Positions 7,028 through 15,447 of a stretch of DNA of 27,082 nucleotides are shown here, one piece after another. The notes beneath the pieces were generated by a model. It was not told the origin of the DNA, did no database searches, and was given only the letters and a program-made list of their open reading frames with translations. A program made the translations under genes and the position numbers. The stretch covers positions 1-27,082 of the forward strand of contig JBHIFB010000032.1 in assembly GCA_046760905.1 (NCBI GenBank), given 5' to 3'. Position 1 is the first letter of the stretch. Each line of letters starts with the position of its first letter. This DNA comes from JBHIFB01 sp046760905 (lineage in GTDB: Bacteria; Gemmatimonadota; CAZMKB01).

Positions 7028-7056
7028 ATATTACTATCATTCAGTGAGGTTATCAA
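7028..7056 (-). promoter_or_regulatory. Candidate sigma-70 promoter for the 6448-6924 gene
   Basis: On the minus strand: TTGATA (complement of 7051-7056), 17-base spacer, TAATAT (complement of 7028-7033). It lies in the AT-rich gap between two minus-strand genes, about 105 bases upstream of the ATG at 6924. Confidence 0.38.
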
Positions 7057-7064
7057 GACCCGCC

Positions 7065-8090
7065 TCAGGGTATTTCGAGCAGAATCTTGCCAAACTGGCC
7101 CGCTTCCTCCATACGCGAGTAAGCCTGGGCAAACTCGTCCATCGGGAATGTTGAATCTATTATGGGTTTAAGGCCGTTCTTCGAGACGGCATCGAGCATC
7201 TCTCTGAATTCAGTTTTGTTCCCCATCGTCGAGCCATGGATTGTCAGTTGATTCCAGAATATTCTCACGATATCAGTCGACGGATCGGGACCAGTCGTAG
7301 CGCCGCATGTGACTAGCCGCCCGCCTCTGGCGAGAGATTTGATGCTCGAAAGCCAGGTATTCTTACCGACGCTATCGACGACGACGTCTACACCTCTTTT
7401 CCCCGTTATCCTCATCACCTCCCGTTCAACTTCCTTCTCGGTGCTATTGATGACCTCGACTGCTCCGAGAGCTTTCGCTTTTTCCAGTTTCTCGCTGCTT
7501 CTTGATGTGGCTATCACCTTAGCCCCTTTCATTACTGAAAGAATGAGGCTTGCGGTTGAAACTCCTCCCCCGATGCCATGTATAAGCAGCCACTCCCCTT
7601 CCCGAAGCGATGCTTTCGTAAAAAGCATCCTCCACGCGGTGACGAATGTAAGCGGAAAAGCGGCCGCCTCCTTCAGAGAGAATCCCTCAGGAACCCGGTG
7701 CACGTTTCCACTCGGCAGGCTAATGTACTGGGCGAACGTCCCGTCCCTTCTCTCCCCGAGGATAGCGATCTCGGTACACAGGCTGTGCTCACCAATGTTG
7801 CAGTACTCACACTCGCCACATGATACTGTTGGGTCCAGGAGGACTTTATCACCCCGGCTCACATTTTCAACGCCCTCTCCAAGTTCCTCCACCTCACCTG
7901 ACCCATCCGCTCCGCAGATGAGGGGATATTTACCACCGGGTAGTCCACCCCGCACCCAGAGATCCAGATGGTTTAGTGAGGCCCACCTTAGCCTCACGAG
8001 AACCTCTCCCGAAGCAGGCCCGGGGGGTTGGAGCTCTTCTACTGATATAGCTGCATTCTTCCCCGGTGTCCTGAGCACTACGGCTTTCAT
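7065..8090 (-). CDS. Medium-chain alcohol dehydrogenase / quinone oxidoreductase-like protein
   Basis: A 341-aa MDR-superfamily NAD(P)H oxidoreductase. It has the GroES-like N-terminal domain (GEVLVRLRWASLNHLDLW, GDKVLLDPTVSCGECEYC) and a Rossmann domain (LIHGIGGGVSTASLILS, KVIATSRS). The structural-zinc loop is complete (CGECEYCNIGEHSLC). At the usual catalytic-zinc Cys position it has Asn-His (SLNHLDLW), and the usual GHE is GAD, so the active-site zinc is probably lost, as in QOR-like members. This points to an enoyl/quinone-type reduction rather than alcohol oxidation; substrate unknown. Ribosome site GGAGGAGGG (complement of 8098-8106) sits 7 bases before the ATG, and a good promoter lies at 8118-8146. 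It probably forms its own transcript, perhaps including the 6448-6924 gene. Confidence 0.9.
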   Translation of the reverse strand: MKAVVLRTPGKNAAISVEELQPPGPASGEVLVRLRWASLNHLDLWVRGGLPGGKYPLICGADGSGEVEELGEGVENVSRGDKVLLDPTVSCGECEYCNIGEHSLCTEIAILGERRDGTFAQYISLPSGNVHRVPEGFSLKEAAAFPLTFVTAWRMLFTKASLREGEWLLIHGIGGGVSTASLILSVMKGAKVIATSRSSEKLEKAKALGAVEVINSTEKEVEREVMRITGKRGVDVVVDSVGKNTWLSSIKSLARGGRLVTCGATTGPDPSTDIVRIFWNQLTIHGSTMGNKTEFREMLDAVSKNGLKPIIDSTFPMDEFAQAYSRMEEAGQFGKILLEIP

Positions 8091-8117
8091 GAAAGTGCCC
8101 TCCTCCGTTTATAGGAC

Positions 8118-8146
8118 ATGATATCACAATAATCAGTGAAGGTTAA
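8118..8146 (-). promoter_or_regulatory. Candidate sigma-70 promoter for the MDR dehydrogenase
   Basis: Minus strand: TTAACC (complement of 8141-8146), 17-base spacer, TATCAT (complement of 8118-8123), with the ATG at 8090 roughly 20 bases after the expected start site. The -10 matches consensus at 5 of 6 positions and the -35 at 4 of 6. Confidence 0.5.
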
Positions 8147-8252
8147 GAAGAGAATATACACCTGCAGCCAGCAAGTCAACTGATCTGTTCAAACAGAGAA
8201 GATGCTCCATCGTCATATAAATTTAGCCAAGACCCTCCTTTTGTATACCCCC

Positions 8253-8282
8253 TTGAAACAGAGGGAGCACTGTTGATATATT
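8253..8282 (+). promoter_or_regulatory. Candidate sigma-70 promoter for the PafA-like phosphatase
   Basis: TTGAAA (8253-8258), 18-base spacer, TATATT (8277-8282), ending 16 bases before ATG 8299, which has GGAG at 8290-8293. The implied leader is very short. Confidence 0.45.
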
Positions 8283-8298
8283 TAAACCTGGAGTTCTC

Positions 8299-9996
8299 AT
8301 GAATGGATCTAACCGCATATACCATCCCCTTCTCACCATCGGGCTCGTCATCACCTGCAGCATCGTGATCAACGTGTCCTGCCGGCCGAGCCATAGACCA
8401 CCGCGGCTCGTCTTGCTGCTTGTACTCGATGGTTTCAGAGCGGATTATTTCGATAGATTCCTTGACATAATGGAGCCAGGTGGATTGAGAACCCTTTACG
8501 AAGAAGGAACCGTGTTCACGAATGCGGAGGTGGATTACTTTTTCACGGCGACGGGACCCGGGCACGCCTCAGTGGCTACCGGATGCTACCCCTCGAGAAC
8601 CGGTATTGTCTCGAATTACTGGTGGGATAAGGAGTTGGGTGAGGTAATAGGGTGCGTCCAGGATGGTGAGACCGGCCTGCTTGGGGCGGGAGATAGGGAA
8701 GTTAAAGGGGCCTCCCCTAAATACTTACGGGGCCCCCATCTTTCAGAGATTTTCAAAACGGCCTTCGGTGATGATGCTAAGGTGTTTTCCGTCTCTGCCA
8801 AGGACAGGTCAGCGGTGCTTCTGGGAGGTGGGAAGCCTGACGGTGTGTTCTGGTTTTCGGATGAACTGGGCATATTCACGACGAGCACATGGTATACCCA
8901 AAAGCTGCCGGAATGGGTCGAGCGTTTCAATCAGGAGGAGAATCTCTCCAGGTTTGAAGGTGGCCAGTGGAATCTCCTTCTCCCGGCCAAGGGATGGGCA
9001 AAATGCAGGGATGATGAATACGAATTCGAGACGAACCACAACTCGATGGGCATTGTGTTCCCCCACCCGCTTGGTGAGATCAGTGAAGAATCACCGTCGG
9101 AGTTCTATAATACTCTGGCTAACACGCCTCTGATTGATGAATATACCTGTGAATTCGCCATGAGACTTGTAGAGGAAGAGGGCTTGGGACTCGATGAGGT
9201 TTGCGACCTGCTCTGTGTATCGTTTACCGGTCCTGATCGGATTGGGGAAAATTACGGTCCATTCAGTCTGGAGATGGGTGATGCTATCTGGAGGATTGAC
9301 CGGGTGGTCTCGCGAATGCTGGAGTTTCTTTCCGGGAAACTGGATCTTGAGAATGAGTGCCTAATAGTCCTCACCTCCGATCACGGTATGGCGCCCATTC
9401 CAGAATTCAGTAGGGAGTCGGGTGAGAGGGCGGGACGCATCATCGTCAGACTAACCGGCGAAAGTGGAAATTTGCAGACCATCGCGGCAATCGTTGACGG
9501 CACCATGGACAGCGCATTCGGCCAGGCGGATTGGGTGTTGTCCGATGTAATTCCCTTTGTTTATCTCAATGAGGATGCTGCAGAAATCTTGCACACAGAG
9601 CTGGAATCGGTGGTCGAAAAAGCCCGTTCGGTTCTTCTTGACCGGGATGGTATCAGGAGTATGATCAGAGCCCGTGAGATCGAAACGGGTAGTTACCCTG
9701 ACAAGGATTTGCTTGTGGCGCTTGGGAAGTTGTATTTTCCAGAGAGGTGTGGGGAGCTCATTCTCAATCCGGAGCCTTATTTCGTGTATGCCTCTGCGAA
9801 AAATGCGCTGGTGGGTGGAACGAACCACGGATCGATGTACGATTACGACGCCAGGATACCGCTGGTTTTCTACGGATGGCGAATGGGAAGTTCGATGAGA
9901 GGCGAAACTGTTCACCAGGTCGACATCCTCCCCTCACTCGTGGAATTGCTCGAAATCGAAACGGAAGAAGCATTCGATGGAAAGCCCCTTTTTTAG
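8299..9996 (+). CDS. PafA-type alkaline phosphatase superfamily protein
   Basis: A 565-aa exported metallophosphatase with PafA-type active-site landmarks: Asp44 (LVLDGFRADY), nucleophile Thr85 (TATGPGHASVATG), Asn106 (GIVSNYWWD), Lys168 and Arg170 (SAKDRSA), Asp313, Asp361-His362 (SDHGM) and His510 (GGTNHGS). From memory the PafA equivalents are Asp38, Thr79, Asn100, Lys162, Arg164, Asp305, Asp352-His353 and His486; the offsets are regular. The Asn/Lys/Arg set is the mark of monoesterase rather than diesterase action. One ligand differs: the DxxxH expected in GPDRIGENYGP has Glu317 in place of His. The N-terminus has a hydrophobic stretch ending NVSC (Cys28), an export signal and possibly a lipoprotein site, though Asn at -3 is atypical. 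It likely hydrolyses phosphomonoesters in the periplasm or at the surface. Confidence 0.88.
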   Translation: MNGSNRIYHPLLTIGLVITCSIVINVSCRPSHRPPRLVLLLVLDGFRADYFDRFLDIMEPGGLRTLYEEGTVFTNAEVDYFFTATGPGHASVATGCYPSRTGIVSNYWWDKELGEVIGCVQDGETGLLGAGDREVKGASPKYLRGPHLSEIFKTAFGDDAKVFSVSAKDRSAVLLGGGKPDGVFWFSDELGIFTTSTWYTQKLPEWVERFNQEENLSRFEGGQWNLLLPAKGWAKCRDDEYEFETNHNSMGIVFPHPLGEISEESPSEFYNTLANTPLIDEYTCEFAMRLVEEEGLGLDEVCDLLCVSFTGPDRIGENYGPFSLEMGDAIWRIDRVVSRMLEFLSGKLDLENECLIVLTSDHGMAPIPEFSRESGERAGRIIVRLTGESGNLQTIAAIVDGTMDSAFGQADWVLSDVIPFVYLNEDAAEILHTELESVVEKARSVLLDRDGIRSMIRAREIETGSYPDKDLLVALGKLYFPERCGELILNPEPYFVYASAKNALVGGTNHGSMYDYDARIPLVFYGWRMGSSMRGETVHQVDILPSLVELLEIETEEAFDGKPLF

Positions 9997-10031
9997 CAAT
10001 TTGAGACCGATTTTAAGGAACCAAGCCTCGG

Positions 10032-10060
10032 TTGATTTTTGTATAGAAATGTGATATAAT
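10032..10060 (+). promoter_or_regulatory. Strong sigma-70-like promoter before the FG-GAP protein gene
   Basis: TTGATT (10032-10037), exact 17-base spacer, TATAAT (10055-10060). The expected start site near 10067 would make ATG 10069 almost leaderless, which favours ATG 10084 as the translation start. Confidence 0.7.
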
Positions 10061-10068
10061 TTTCATAA

Positions 10069-12360
10069 ATGTATGGGAAAACGATGAAAAAAGTGATAGA
10101 AATAGCTATGAAATCCTTCTTCATCACATTATGTCACGTCGCGATCCTCACGGAATTCTGTTTTTCATTTCAAGCTTTCCATCCGGCTAGATTTGACTTT
10201 TTGACTGACGTTTCACCGGTGGAGGCAGCCCTTCTAGATTACAATCTCGATGGTATTAATGATGTCGCTGTAATCTGTGGAGAGGAAAATGGCATGCTCA
10301 CCATCTTTAAGGGAACTGCCGATGAGACACTGCATTTCGTCTGGGGTGTTTACTGTGGGAACATGCCAGGTGAGCTTGAAGTCATGGATGTGAACATGGA
10401 TAGTATCCCCGATGTTATCGTTTCACTCACGTCCGAAGGACTGATTAGGACATTTTACGGGAGTCTGGGTGGCCAGTTCACTCCTGGCGAATCCCTCTAT
10501 GCCGGTTTAAACCCACTGCATCTCGAGTTAACTGATGTTGAGGGCGATGGAGATGAGGAACTCATGGCGTCAGGCACACGGACGATCTTTCTGTATAAGC
10601 GCCAGCCGCGCGAGGGACTCATCGAATTCCAGCGTTACCCCCTCCTGGACATTATCTCGGATTTCGATACAGGGGACATGAATGGGGATGGGTTCGGAGA
10701 TATAGTGCTCACCTATGAATCCGAGGGTACGCACCTCTATTTCGGTGATGGAAATGGCCAGATTGCCTCCGGGCTGAAGATTGAGGAATTGTCCCACGAG
10801 GAGGAGACAATCGTTGATATCAAGATGGTCGATATCGATCTCGACGGTCATGAAGATCTCCTCGCCATCGATTCGGGTGGTGATCAGTTCTCAATCCTCT
10901 GGGGCGATGGTAACGGCGGATTCAAACAGACTCGAGTCTCATACGATGATCTTACTGCATCACTTGTTGTTCCCGGTCCTGTTGGAAGAGCCGGCATCCG
11001 GGACATCATTTCGGTGAGTGAAGCGTCAGGTGAAATTCAGATCCACTCGGGAAAAATCTGTGGCGCCGCGATGGTGGAACCAGTTTTCGGAGAGGATCTG
11101 CCGGGAATGTCCAGAAGAGGACCGGCTAACATTAAGTACTGTTTCGCTGAGAGGGGGGAAAAGTACCGATGCGGTCTTGAAACTGTATGGGTTGATGTGA
11201 CTGATTTTAATAATGATAGCATTCCTGATATCTTCGCCTTGAATAAGGGTAGTGGATCGCTTTCCCTGTTTTACGGCGCAGGCGATGGTTATTACCACTC
11301 GGCTCCCGATTTCTGGACCGGCCCCGGCGAAATGGGGGCGAAATCAGTTGCGGTGCTGGATGCCAACGAGGATGGCCATGATGACGTAGCGGTCGCATTC
11401 AAGTTGGAGGATGCGATCTCCATACTGCTTGGAGATGGTGCGGGTAACCTCTGCTTCTACAGTACCTTCCCAACAGGCGGTAGCGGCACGCACACCCTCG
11501 GCGTAGGCGATCTGGATGAAGATGGTCACGAAGACATCGTCGTGCGTAATGTCCAGTCTTCGAGCGTCTCAGTCCTCCTCGGGGATGGCAATGCCAATTA
11601 TGAATTAGTAGGGGAATTCGAGACCGATGAGGGGACTCATCTGGTAACCTTGGTGGATATTAACCTGGATGAGCACCTGGATGTGATAACTCCTAATGCG
11701 AGGGGAGGTACGATCACAATACTTCTGGGTGATGGCACAGGTCATCTGGAGCGTTATGTCGATATACCTGTTGGCCTGGGGCCCCATTCGTGTGTCGCCT
11801 TCGATTATGATCAGGATGGCGATCAGGATATCGCATCCGCCAACAGCAACGAAGATAGCGTGGCCATTCTGAGGAATGATATCGGAGTGATCAGGCTAGC
11901 CGGTAAGGTAGCAACTGGTAAACATCCAATTTCTGTTTGTAGTGGGGATTTCAACGAGGACGGTTTTCCAGATCTGGCGACCGCAAACATCGGAGGTTTT
12001 ACTGTTAGCGTTCTGCTCGGAGATGGGCGAGGTTCGTTCCAGAATCTCACCGGTGATTTAGTGGCTGGCAATGGACCTCACTATGTGGTTACGAAGGACA
12101 TGAACAGGGACAATCACCTGGATCTCATTGCACCTGTGACCGGTATGGATGGAGTCGTTGTGTTTTATGGGGATGGAAACGGAAGTTTTCGTGAAGAAGG
12201 GCATTTTGGGACCGGGGATAATCCGAATACGGTTTCCATCGGAGACTTCGATGAGGATCTGATGCCCGATATCGTCACTGGAAATGTGCTGTCGAGTGAT
12301 GTCTCCCTTTTGATGAATGCCGGGAATCCTTCCGGTCTTCCGATTACGGAGAGTCACTGA
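10069..12360 (+). CDS. Secreted FG-GAP/VCBS repeat beta-propeller protein
   Basis: A 763-aa exported protein made almost wholly of FG-GAP-type repeats. I count 13 calcium-loop motifs of the form DxNxDGxxD, such as DYNLDGINDV, DMNGDGFGDI, DIDLDGHEDL, DANEDGHDDV, DLDEDGHEDI and DFNEDGFPDL, each followed by a blade with LLGDG or similar. Such repeats build integrin-alpha-like propellers that bind calcium and usually mediate adhesion or present at the surface. The signal peptide runs to about residue 40 (hydrophobic FFITLCHVAILTEFCFSF). ATG 10084 (MKKVIEIAMK) is the likelier start, since the promoter places transcription near 10067. Unlike the protein ending at 403, it has no FlgD-like C-terminal domain, ending GLPITESH, so its route to the surface is unclear. 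Confidence 0.9.
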   Translation: MYGKTMKKVIEIAMKSFFITLCHVAILTEFCFSFQAFHPARFDFLTDVSPVEAALLDYNLDGINDVAVICGEENGMLTIFKGTADETLHFVWGVYCGNMPGELEVMDVNMDSIPDVIVSLTSEGLIRTFYGSLGGQFTPGESLYAGLNPLHLELTDVEGDGDEELMASGTRTIFLYKRQPREGLIEFQRYPLLDIISDFDTGDMNGDGFGDIVLTYESEGTHLYFGDGNGQIASGLKIEELSHEEETIVDIKMVDIDLDGHEDLLAIDSGGDQFSILWGDGNGGFKQTRVSYDDLTASLVVPGPVGRAGIRDIISVSEASGEIQIHSGKICGAAMVEPVFGEDLPGMSRRGPANIKYCFAERGEKYRCGLETVWVDVTDFNNDSIPDIFALNKGSGSLSLFYGAGDGYYHSAPDFWTGPGEMGAKSVAVLDANEDGHDDVAVAFKLEDAISILLGDGAGNLCFYSTFPTGGSGTHTLGVGDLDEDGHEDIVVRNVQSSSVSVLLGDGNANYELVGEFETDEGTHLVTLVDINLDEHLDVITPNARGGTITILLGDGTGHLERYVDIPVGLGPHSCVAFDYDQDGDQDIASANSNEDSVAILRNDIGVIRLAGKVATGKHPISVCSGDFNEDGFPDLATANIGGFTVSVLLGDGRGSFQNLTGDLVAGNGPHYVVTKDMNRDNHLDLIAPVTGMDGVVVFYGDGNGSFREEGHFGTGDNPNTVSIGDFDEDLMPDIVTGNVLSSDVSLLMNAGNPSGLPITESH

Positions 12361-12439
12361 TCATATTGTTCCTGGTGCTGCGGCAGACACTCTCGCTTTA
12401 TTCCGGTTATTTGATTTGCGAAAAAAATCCCCATACCGT

Positions 12440-12454
12440 CTTGCCGAAGGCAAG
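12440..12454 (+). other. Leader hairpin before the M14 carboxypeptidase
   Basis: CTTGCC-GAA-GGCAAG is a perfect 6-bp stem with a 3-base loop, nested inside CGTCT (12438-12442) / AGACG (12460-12464), which can pair instead. It sits about 25 bases before the ribosome site AGGAGG at 12481-12486. I cannot match it to a known riboswitch. Confidence 0.35.
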
Positions 12455-12491
12455 GATACGAGACGCCCGTGACAGACCACAGGAGGCGAAG

Positions 12492-14468
12492 ATGAGAAAA
12501 TCTCTGGCAATGTTCTTACCGTTGCTCCTGGCTGTCGCAACAGCGGCTTCTGGATCACTGCTTGCCGAGAGAAAACTACTTGTCAGAGTAACCCCATACA
12601 GTGATGAAGCCTGGACAGAGCTCCCTGCTACCATGGATGTGGTGGGAAAAAAGGCCGGGGAGTGGATCGATGTGGCTGTGAGAAGGAGTGAGCTGGATGA
12701 GCTTTTGAAGCTTGATGCATCGATATCTGTCCTAATAGATGATCTCGAGAGCTATCAGAGCGACAGGGCGGCTGAGTACCACACTTATCCTGAGATGATT
12801 TCGATACTGCAGGGCATAGAGCTGGATTATCCGGACATCGCAGATCTTTTCGTGATAGGTATGACGAATCAGTTCAATTTTATATACGCCCTGAAAATCT
12901 CGGATAATGTGGCAGAGGAGGAAGATGAATCGGAGGTGCTTTTTCTGGGATTGCATCATGCACGGGAGTGGCCAACGATGGAAATATGCCTCTTCTACGC
13001 CGACACCCTGACCTCCGGTTACGGAGTCGAACCTGAAATCACGGAAATGGTGGATGAAACAGAAATATTCATAGTACCATGCGTGAATCCCGACGGCTAC
13101 ATATACTGTCATGATCAGGGCCATGATTGGAGGAAGAATAGAAGGTACTTTCCGGAATCCGGGACCTGGGGAGTCGATCTGAACCGTAATTATGCCGGTT
13201 CCACAAACGGTGTAGAAGAGGGCGAGTGGGGAAGCATTCAGGGGAATGTGAGCCATGAGCCTTCTTCCGAAGTATACTGTGGGCCCGGTCCGATCAGCGA
13301 GCTCGAGACGGTCGCGGTCCGTAATCTGTTCGATGCCCACGACTTCATCTTCGCAATTACATATCACACATATGGTGAACTCGTGATGTATCCCTGGGGC
13401 TACACATACTCAAGTGCTCCAGATGCCACGACATTGAACGCCATCGGTTCTCAAATGGCTTCTCTCATAGAGTCCCAGTATGGTGGTGGTTCTTACTGGC
13501 CTCAGCAGAGTTCGGCTCTCTACCCCACAACCGGGGATTTCACTGACTGGGCTTACGGATACAATCTATATTCCAAAGGTGGAACTACCCTGGCCTACAC
13601 GATTGAGGCCTGTGCCAGCTTCCAACCTCCTGAATCTTATCTGGACCAGATCGTAAGAGAGAACTTCGACGCCGCCATGTACGTGATGCAGATAGCTGAC
13701 AGCATGATGACGGAGCTTACCCCCTGTGTCATGCCGCCTGTAATATCGGAGATGTTCAGGGACAAAGACGGAGAGTTTACAGTTTCATGGGTTCCCCAGA
13801 ATCCACGAGCTGAAGCCACTCAATTCCAGCTGGATCAGATGAGTGGCTACGAAGCACTTCTGGATGACGGAGAAGAAGGGACATCGCTCTGGTCGCTGGA
13901 TGGCTTCTCTCTAACGACCTCGAGGTACCACAGTCCTAGTCATTCCTTCTGGTCTACCACCCAACAGCCAAATGCAGCCGTGGCCATGATCAGTGCCTAT
14001 CCTGTCGATGTAATACCCGGTCAATCCCTCGAATTCTGGACGTATTACAGCATAGAGAGCGATTATGATTATGCCTTCGTTGAAGTGTCGCGTGATGGAA
14101 GAGAATGGGATATCCTGGATTCGTTCACGGGTTCAACCAATTTCTGGACATACAAGAGCTACGGCCTTTCGGACTATGAGAATGAATCAATATACATCAA
14201 GTTTCGCTACATCACCGACGATTACACCCAAAACCAGGGGTTTTTCGTTGATGACATCAGTCCGACACCATCGTTCAGTGAAGTGGTGACGTTGTCTGAT
14301 TCGATTACGGATACCACCTATTTTCTCACCGGCGTTGAGCGTGGAAGGTATTTTTACAGGGTTAAGGGATACAACCCGGAGCGTGGATGGGGTGTATTCA
14401 GCCAGTTAGAGGATATCCATGTGAATCCGGGTGTTGACTGGCATAGGGAGAAGTTCCCAGCTCCCTAG
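12492..14468 (+). CDS. Secreted M14 zinc carboxypeptidase with C-terminal beta-sandwich domain
   Basis: A 658-aa exported metallopeptidase that removes C-terminal amino acids. After a signal peptide (MRKSLAMFLPLLLAVATAAS) and a propeptide-like region, the M14 domain shows the zinc motif HxxE in LGLHHAREWP (His156, Glu159), substrate-binding Arg/Asn in GVDLNRNY, the third zinc His in ITYHTYGEL and the catalytic Glu in YTIEACASF. Beyond about residue 445 there is a fibronectin-III-like stretch (PPVISEMFRD) and a MAM/immune-inhibitor-A-like jelly roll (SLEFWTYYSI, GFFVDDISP), then a second part of the fn3-like unit. The start is fixed by AGGAGG at 12481-12486; the longer ORF start at 12366 is in untranslated leader. 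No FlgD-type sorting tail is present. Confidence 0.93.
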   Translation: MRKSLAMFLPLLLAVATAASGSLLAERKLLVRVTPYSDEAWTELPATMDVVGKKAGEWIDVAVRRSELDELLKLDASISVLIDDLESYQSDRAAEYHTYPEMISILQGIELDYPDIADLFVIGMTNQFNFIYALKISDNVAEEEDESEVLFLGLHHAREWPTMEICLFYADTLTSGYGVEPEITEMVDETEIFIVPCVNPDGYIYCHDQGHDWRKNRRYFPESGTWGVDLNRNYAGSTNGVEEGEWGSIQGNVSHEPSSEVYCGPGPISELETVAVRNLFDAHDFIFAITYHTYGELVMYPWGYTYSSAPDATTLNAIGSQMASLIESQYGGGSYWPQQSSALYPTTGDFTDWAYGYNLYSKGGTTLAYTIEACASFQPPESYLDQIVRENFDAAMYVMQIADSMMTELTPCVMPPVISEMFRDKDGEFTVSWVPQNPRAEATQFQLDQMSGYEALLDDGEEGTSLWSLDGFSLTTSRYHSPSHSFWSTTQQPNAAVAMISAYPVDVIPGQSLEFWTYYSIESDYDYAFVEVSRDGREWDILDSFTGSTNFWTYKSYGLSDYENESIYIKFRYITDDYTQNQGFFVDDISPTPSFSEVVTLSDSITDTTYFLTGVERGRYFYRVKGYNPERGWGVFSQLEDIHVNPGVDWHREKFPAP

Positions 14469-14637
14469 GAGCGTTGTTCCCGAGTGAAACCTTTCTCCTT
14501 CAGCCGATAATAGAGCCTCTTCAGGATTCTGGCAAGCACCATTCTTTCTTCTTCGGAGATAATCGCCAGAGTTGAGCTGATGTTCCCTTCATTGTCAATA
14601 GAATCACTCCCCTGATCTCCGGCATTGACTTCCCACC

Positions 14638-15418
14638 ATGAACAGGATACTATACCGATTGCTTCCTGACATCAAAAAATATCAGCTGTTTATGAGCCAA
14701 AAAATATCAACACTTTCAGGGTCTGTACAAAGCCATTCTCCCGAGAATTGGGCAGAGATGTTTTGCGAGCGGGAGAGGCGAGCCGGCGGGCTTGTTCCTT
14801 ACTTCTTCTCGACTGTATCAAATATGTGGCCTTTCCTGAGTCGGGTCAGGAGTGTGACTGCTTCAAAATCGAGGGTGCTCGAAATAGGCTGTGGTCCATG
14901 TTTCCTCTCGATCTGGCTGTCTCACCTGATTTCAGACGAGCTGAGCTGCTGGGCCATGGAGTATGATGAGAAGGTGCTCGAATATGCTAACCGTAATGTC
15001 AGGTTTTTTTCGAGCTCCGGTGCAGCTTTTGCAGGGGGATATGTTCCATCTGCCATTTAATTCCGACTCATTTGACATTATAATACACGATGGCGTGTTC
15101 GAGCACTTCACAGATGAGGAGATAGAAACAGCCCTGAGGGAGCAGGCGAGAGTTTCAAGGACGATTGTTTTCTCAGTTCCTGTTTCCCGGGCAAAAGGTC
15201 ATCCTGATCTCTATGGCGATGAACGACTCCTGGGTATCTCGACCTGGAAAAAATTGCTGGATGATACAGGTACTGTTACGGTAGAGAACATTTACGGATC
15301 CGTACCGCCCCGGAACATCTTATGCCAGCTTCTATGGTATGGAATGGGGCGTTTGGGTCTGAGGAGATATCGCACTTTTCTTGCGAAGGCAGCAGTCTTC
15401 ACTCTGAAAAGGGGATGA
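14638..15418 (+). pseudogene. SAM-dependent methyltransferase, broken by a +1 frameshift at a T7 run
   Basis: A class I methyltransferase of about 260 aa split between two frames. Frame 1 (14638-15060) carries motif I VLEIGCGPCFLSIWL and the acidic post-I loop EYDEKVLEYANRN. Frame 2 continues with LLQGDMFHLPFNSDSFDII (motifs II/III) and HDGVFEHF, ending at 15418. The junction lies at seven T (15004-15010): with six T the protein would read through as NVRFFRAPVQLLQGD. Either the gene is inactivated, the T7 run supports transcriptional slippage, or the base is a sequencing error. No clear ribosome site precedes ATG 14638, so the start is uncertain. Substrate unknown; the type resembles small-molecule or lipid methyltransferases. 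Confidence 0.8.
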
Positions 15419-15447
15419 TAATTTTATTATTTCATTAGAGAAGGGCG

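Noticed and set aside
7309..8121. 270-aa plus-strand ORF
   Set aside because: Antisense shadow of the dehydrogenase: composition is rich in Ser, Pro and Thr with no domain, and the minus strand has clear MDR motifs.
12732..13367. 211-aa minus-strand ORF
   Set aside because: Antisense of the M14 carboxypeptidase catalytic domain, whose zinc and catalytic residues are on the plus strand.
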